6,041 bases of DNA, taken from positions 1 through 6,041 of the forward strand of contig CACZTG010000306.1 in the NCBI GenBank assembly GCA_902783995.1. The letters run 5' to 3'. Numbering within the stretch: position 1 is the stretch's first letter; each line of letters opens with the position of its first letter. Positions 5,836-6,041 of this stretch are shown here, piece after piece. The stretch is from an uncultured Ruminococcus sp. GTDB taxonomy: Bacteria > Bacillota_A > Clostridia > RUG12999. The notes under the pieces were generated by a model. The model searched no databases, was not told the DNA's origin, and worked only from the letters and a program-made list of their open reading frames with translations. The translations under genes and the position numbers were made by a program.

Positions 5836-6025
5836 ATTTAGATATACCTGCCTGTTTTAAAATCGCTTGTTCTGTTCCTTTTTTTAAATCTTTATTATGC
5901 ATCGGAATAACTATAGTAGTGTTAGTTTCGGCTTTAAACAGCTTTTTATGTGAACCGTTTTGTGAAATTTCAGTAAAACCGTTTCTTTTTAATAAAGATA
6001 CCATTTCTTTTGGAGTTAAAGGCAT
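5834..6025 (-). CDS. hicA: HicA-family mRNA interferase toxin
   Basis: A 63-residue toxin with a double-stranded-RNA-binding-like fold. HicA proteins cut mRNA and stop translation when not bound by HicB. Seen here are the N-terminal helix PLTPKEMVSLLKRNGF, the GSHKKL motif with the catalytic His (residue 26), the strand TTIVIPMHN and the closing helix LKKGTEQAILKQAGI, all typical in order and spacing; the protein looks full-length and intact. I prefer the ATG at 6025: AGGGGTG on the minus strand (plus 6032-6038) lies six bases upstream. A GTG at 6034 is in frame but lies inside this site. The toxin gene comes first and hicB second, the usual order. The promoter and any HicB operator lie beyond the right edge of the window. 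Confidence 0.93.
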   Translation of the reverse strand: MPLTPKEMVSLLKRNGFTEISQNGSHKKLFKAETNTTIVIPMHNKDLKKGTEQAILKQAGISK

Positions 6026-6041
6026 TATATTCACCCCTATA

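Noticed and set aside
1..6041. CRISPR arrays, tRNA or rRNA genes, insertion sequences, riboswitches
   Set aside because: No regularly spaced repeats, cloverleaf, transposase frame, long terminal inverted repeats or recognisable riboswitch core were seen on either strand.

Overview
The window looks like a chromosomal segment of a low- to mid-GC Clostridia-type Firmicute, probably a gut or rumen Oscillospiraceae/Ruminococcaceae relative. This rests on AGGAGG-type ribosome binding sites, textbook sigma-A promoters, GTG starts, a secreted cohesin plus copper-amine-oxidase-like 'stalk' protein, a FemAB-type cell-wall enzyme and a two-cluster ferredoxin-type aldo/keto reductase. The assignment to a lineage is inference; no rRNA or marker gene is present.

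Layout. (1) Positions 1-1669, + strand: a tight three-gene run with the 3' part of a probable beta-propeller-like protein (cut by the left edge) and two small three-helix membrane proteins that look like paralogues of each other. (2) Positions 1670-1858: a convergent intergenic region with three hairpins in a row; two have T-runs only, or best, in the leftward direction, so they read as tandem terminators for the minus-strand gene. (3) Positions 1859-2848, - strand: a secreted cohesin/stalk-domain protein with its own clear promoter. (4) Positions 2849-3054: a divergent promoter region with two TTGAnA-17-TAAAAT promoters back to back. (5) Positions 3055-5245, + strand: a two-gene operon of a FemAB-family aminoacyltransferase (peptidoglycan cross-bridge type) and an aldo/keto reductase with two C-terminal [4Fe-4S] clusters, one base apart. 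(6) Positions 5246-5423: a convergent gap with a GC-rich imperfect inverted repeat and a short direct repeat. (7) Positions 5424-6025, - strand: a complete hicA-hicB type II toxin-antitoxin pair whose promoter lies beyond the right edge.

The most notable point is the FemAB gene. Its conserved N-terminal ~54 residues, ribosome binding site and promoter are all present, but the frame has no ATG/GTG/TTG in that part; the best start is an ATT at 3055, so ordinary gene calling would clip it to an internal ATG at 3217. Otherwise the genes belong to known families, and I see no convincing evidence of a wholly new multi-gene system. The least understood part is the left-hand operon with its duplicated mini membrane proteins.
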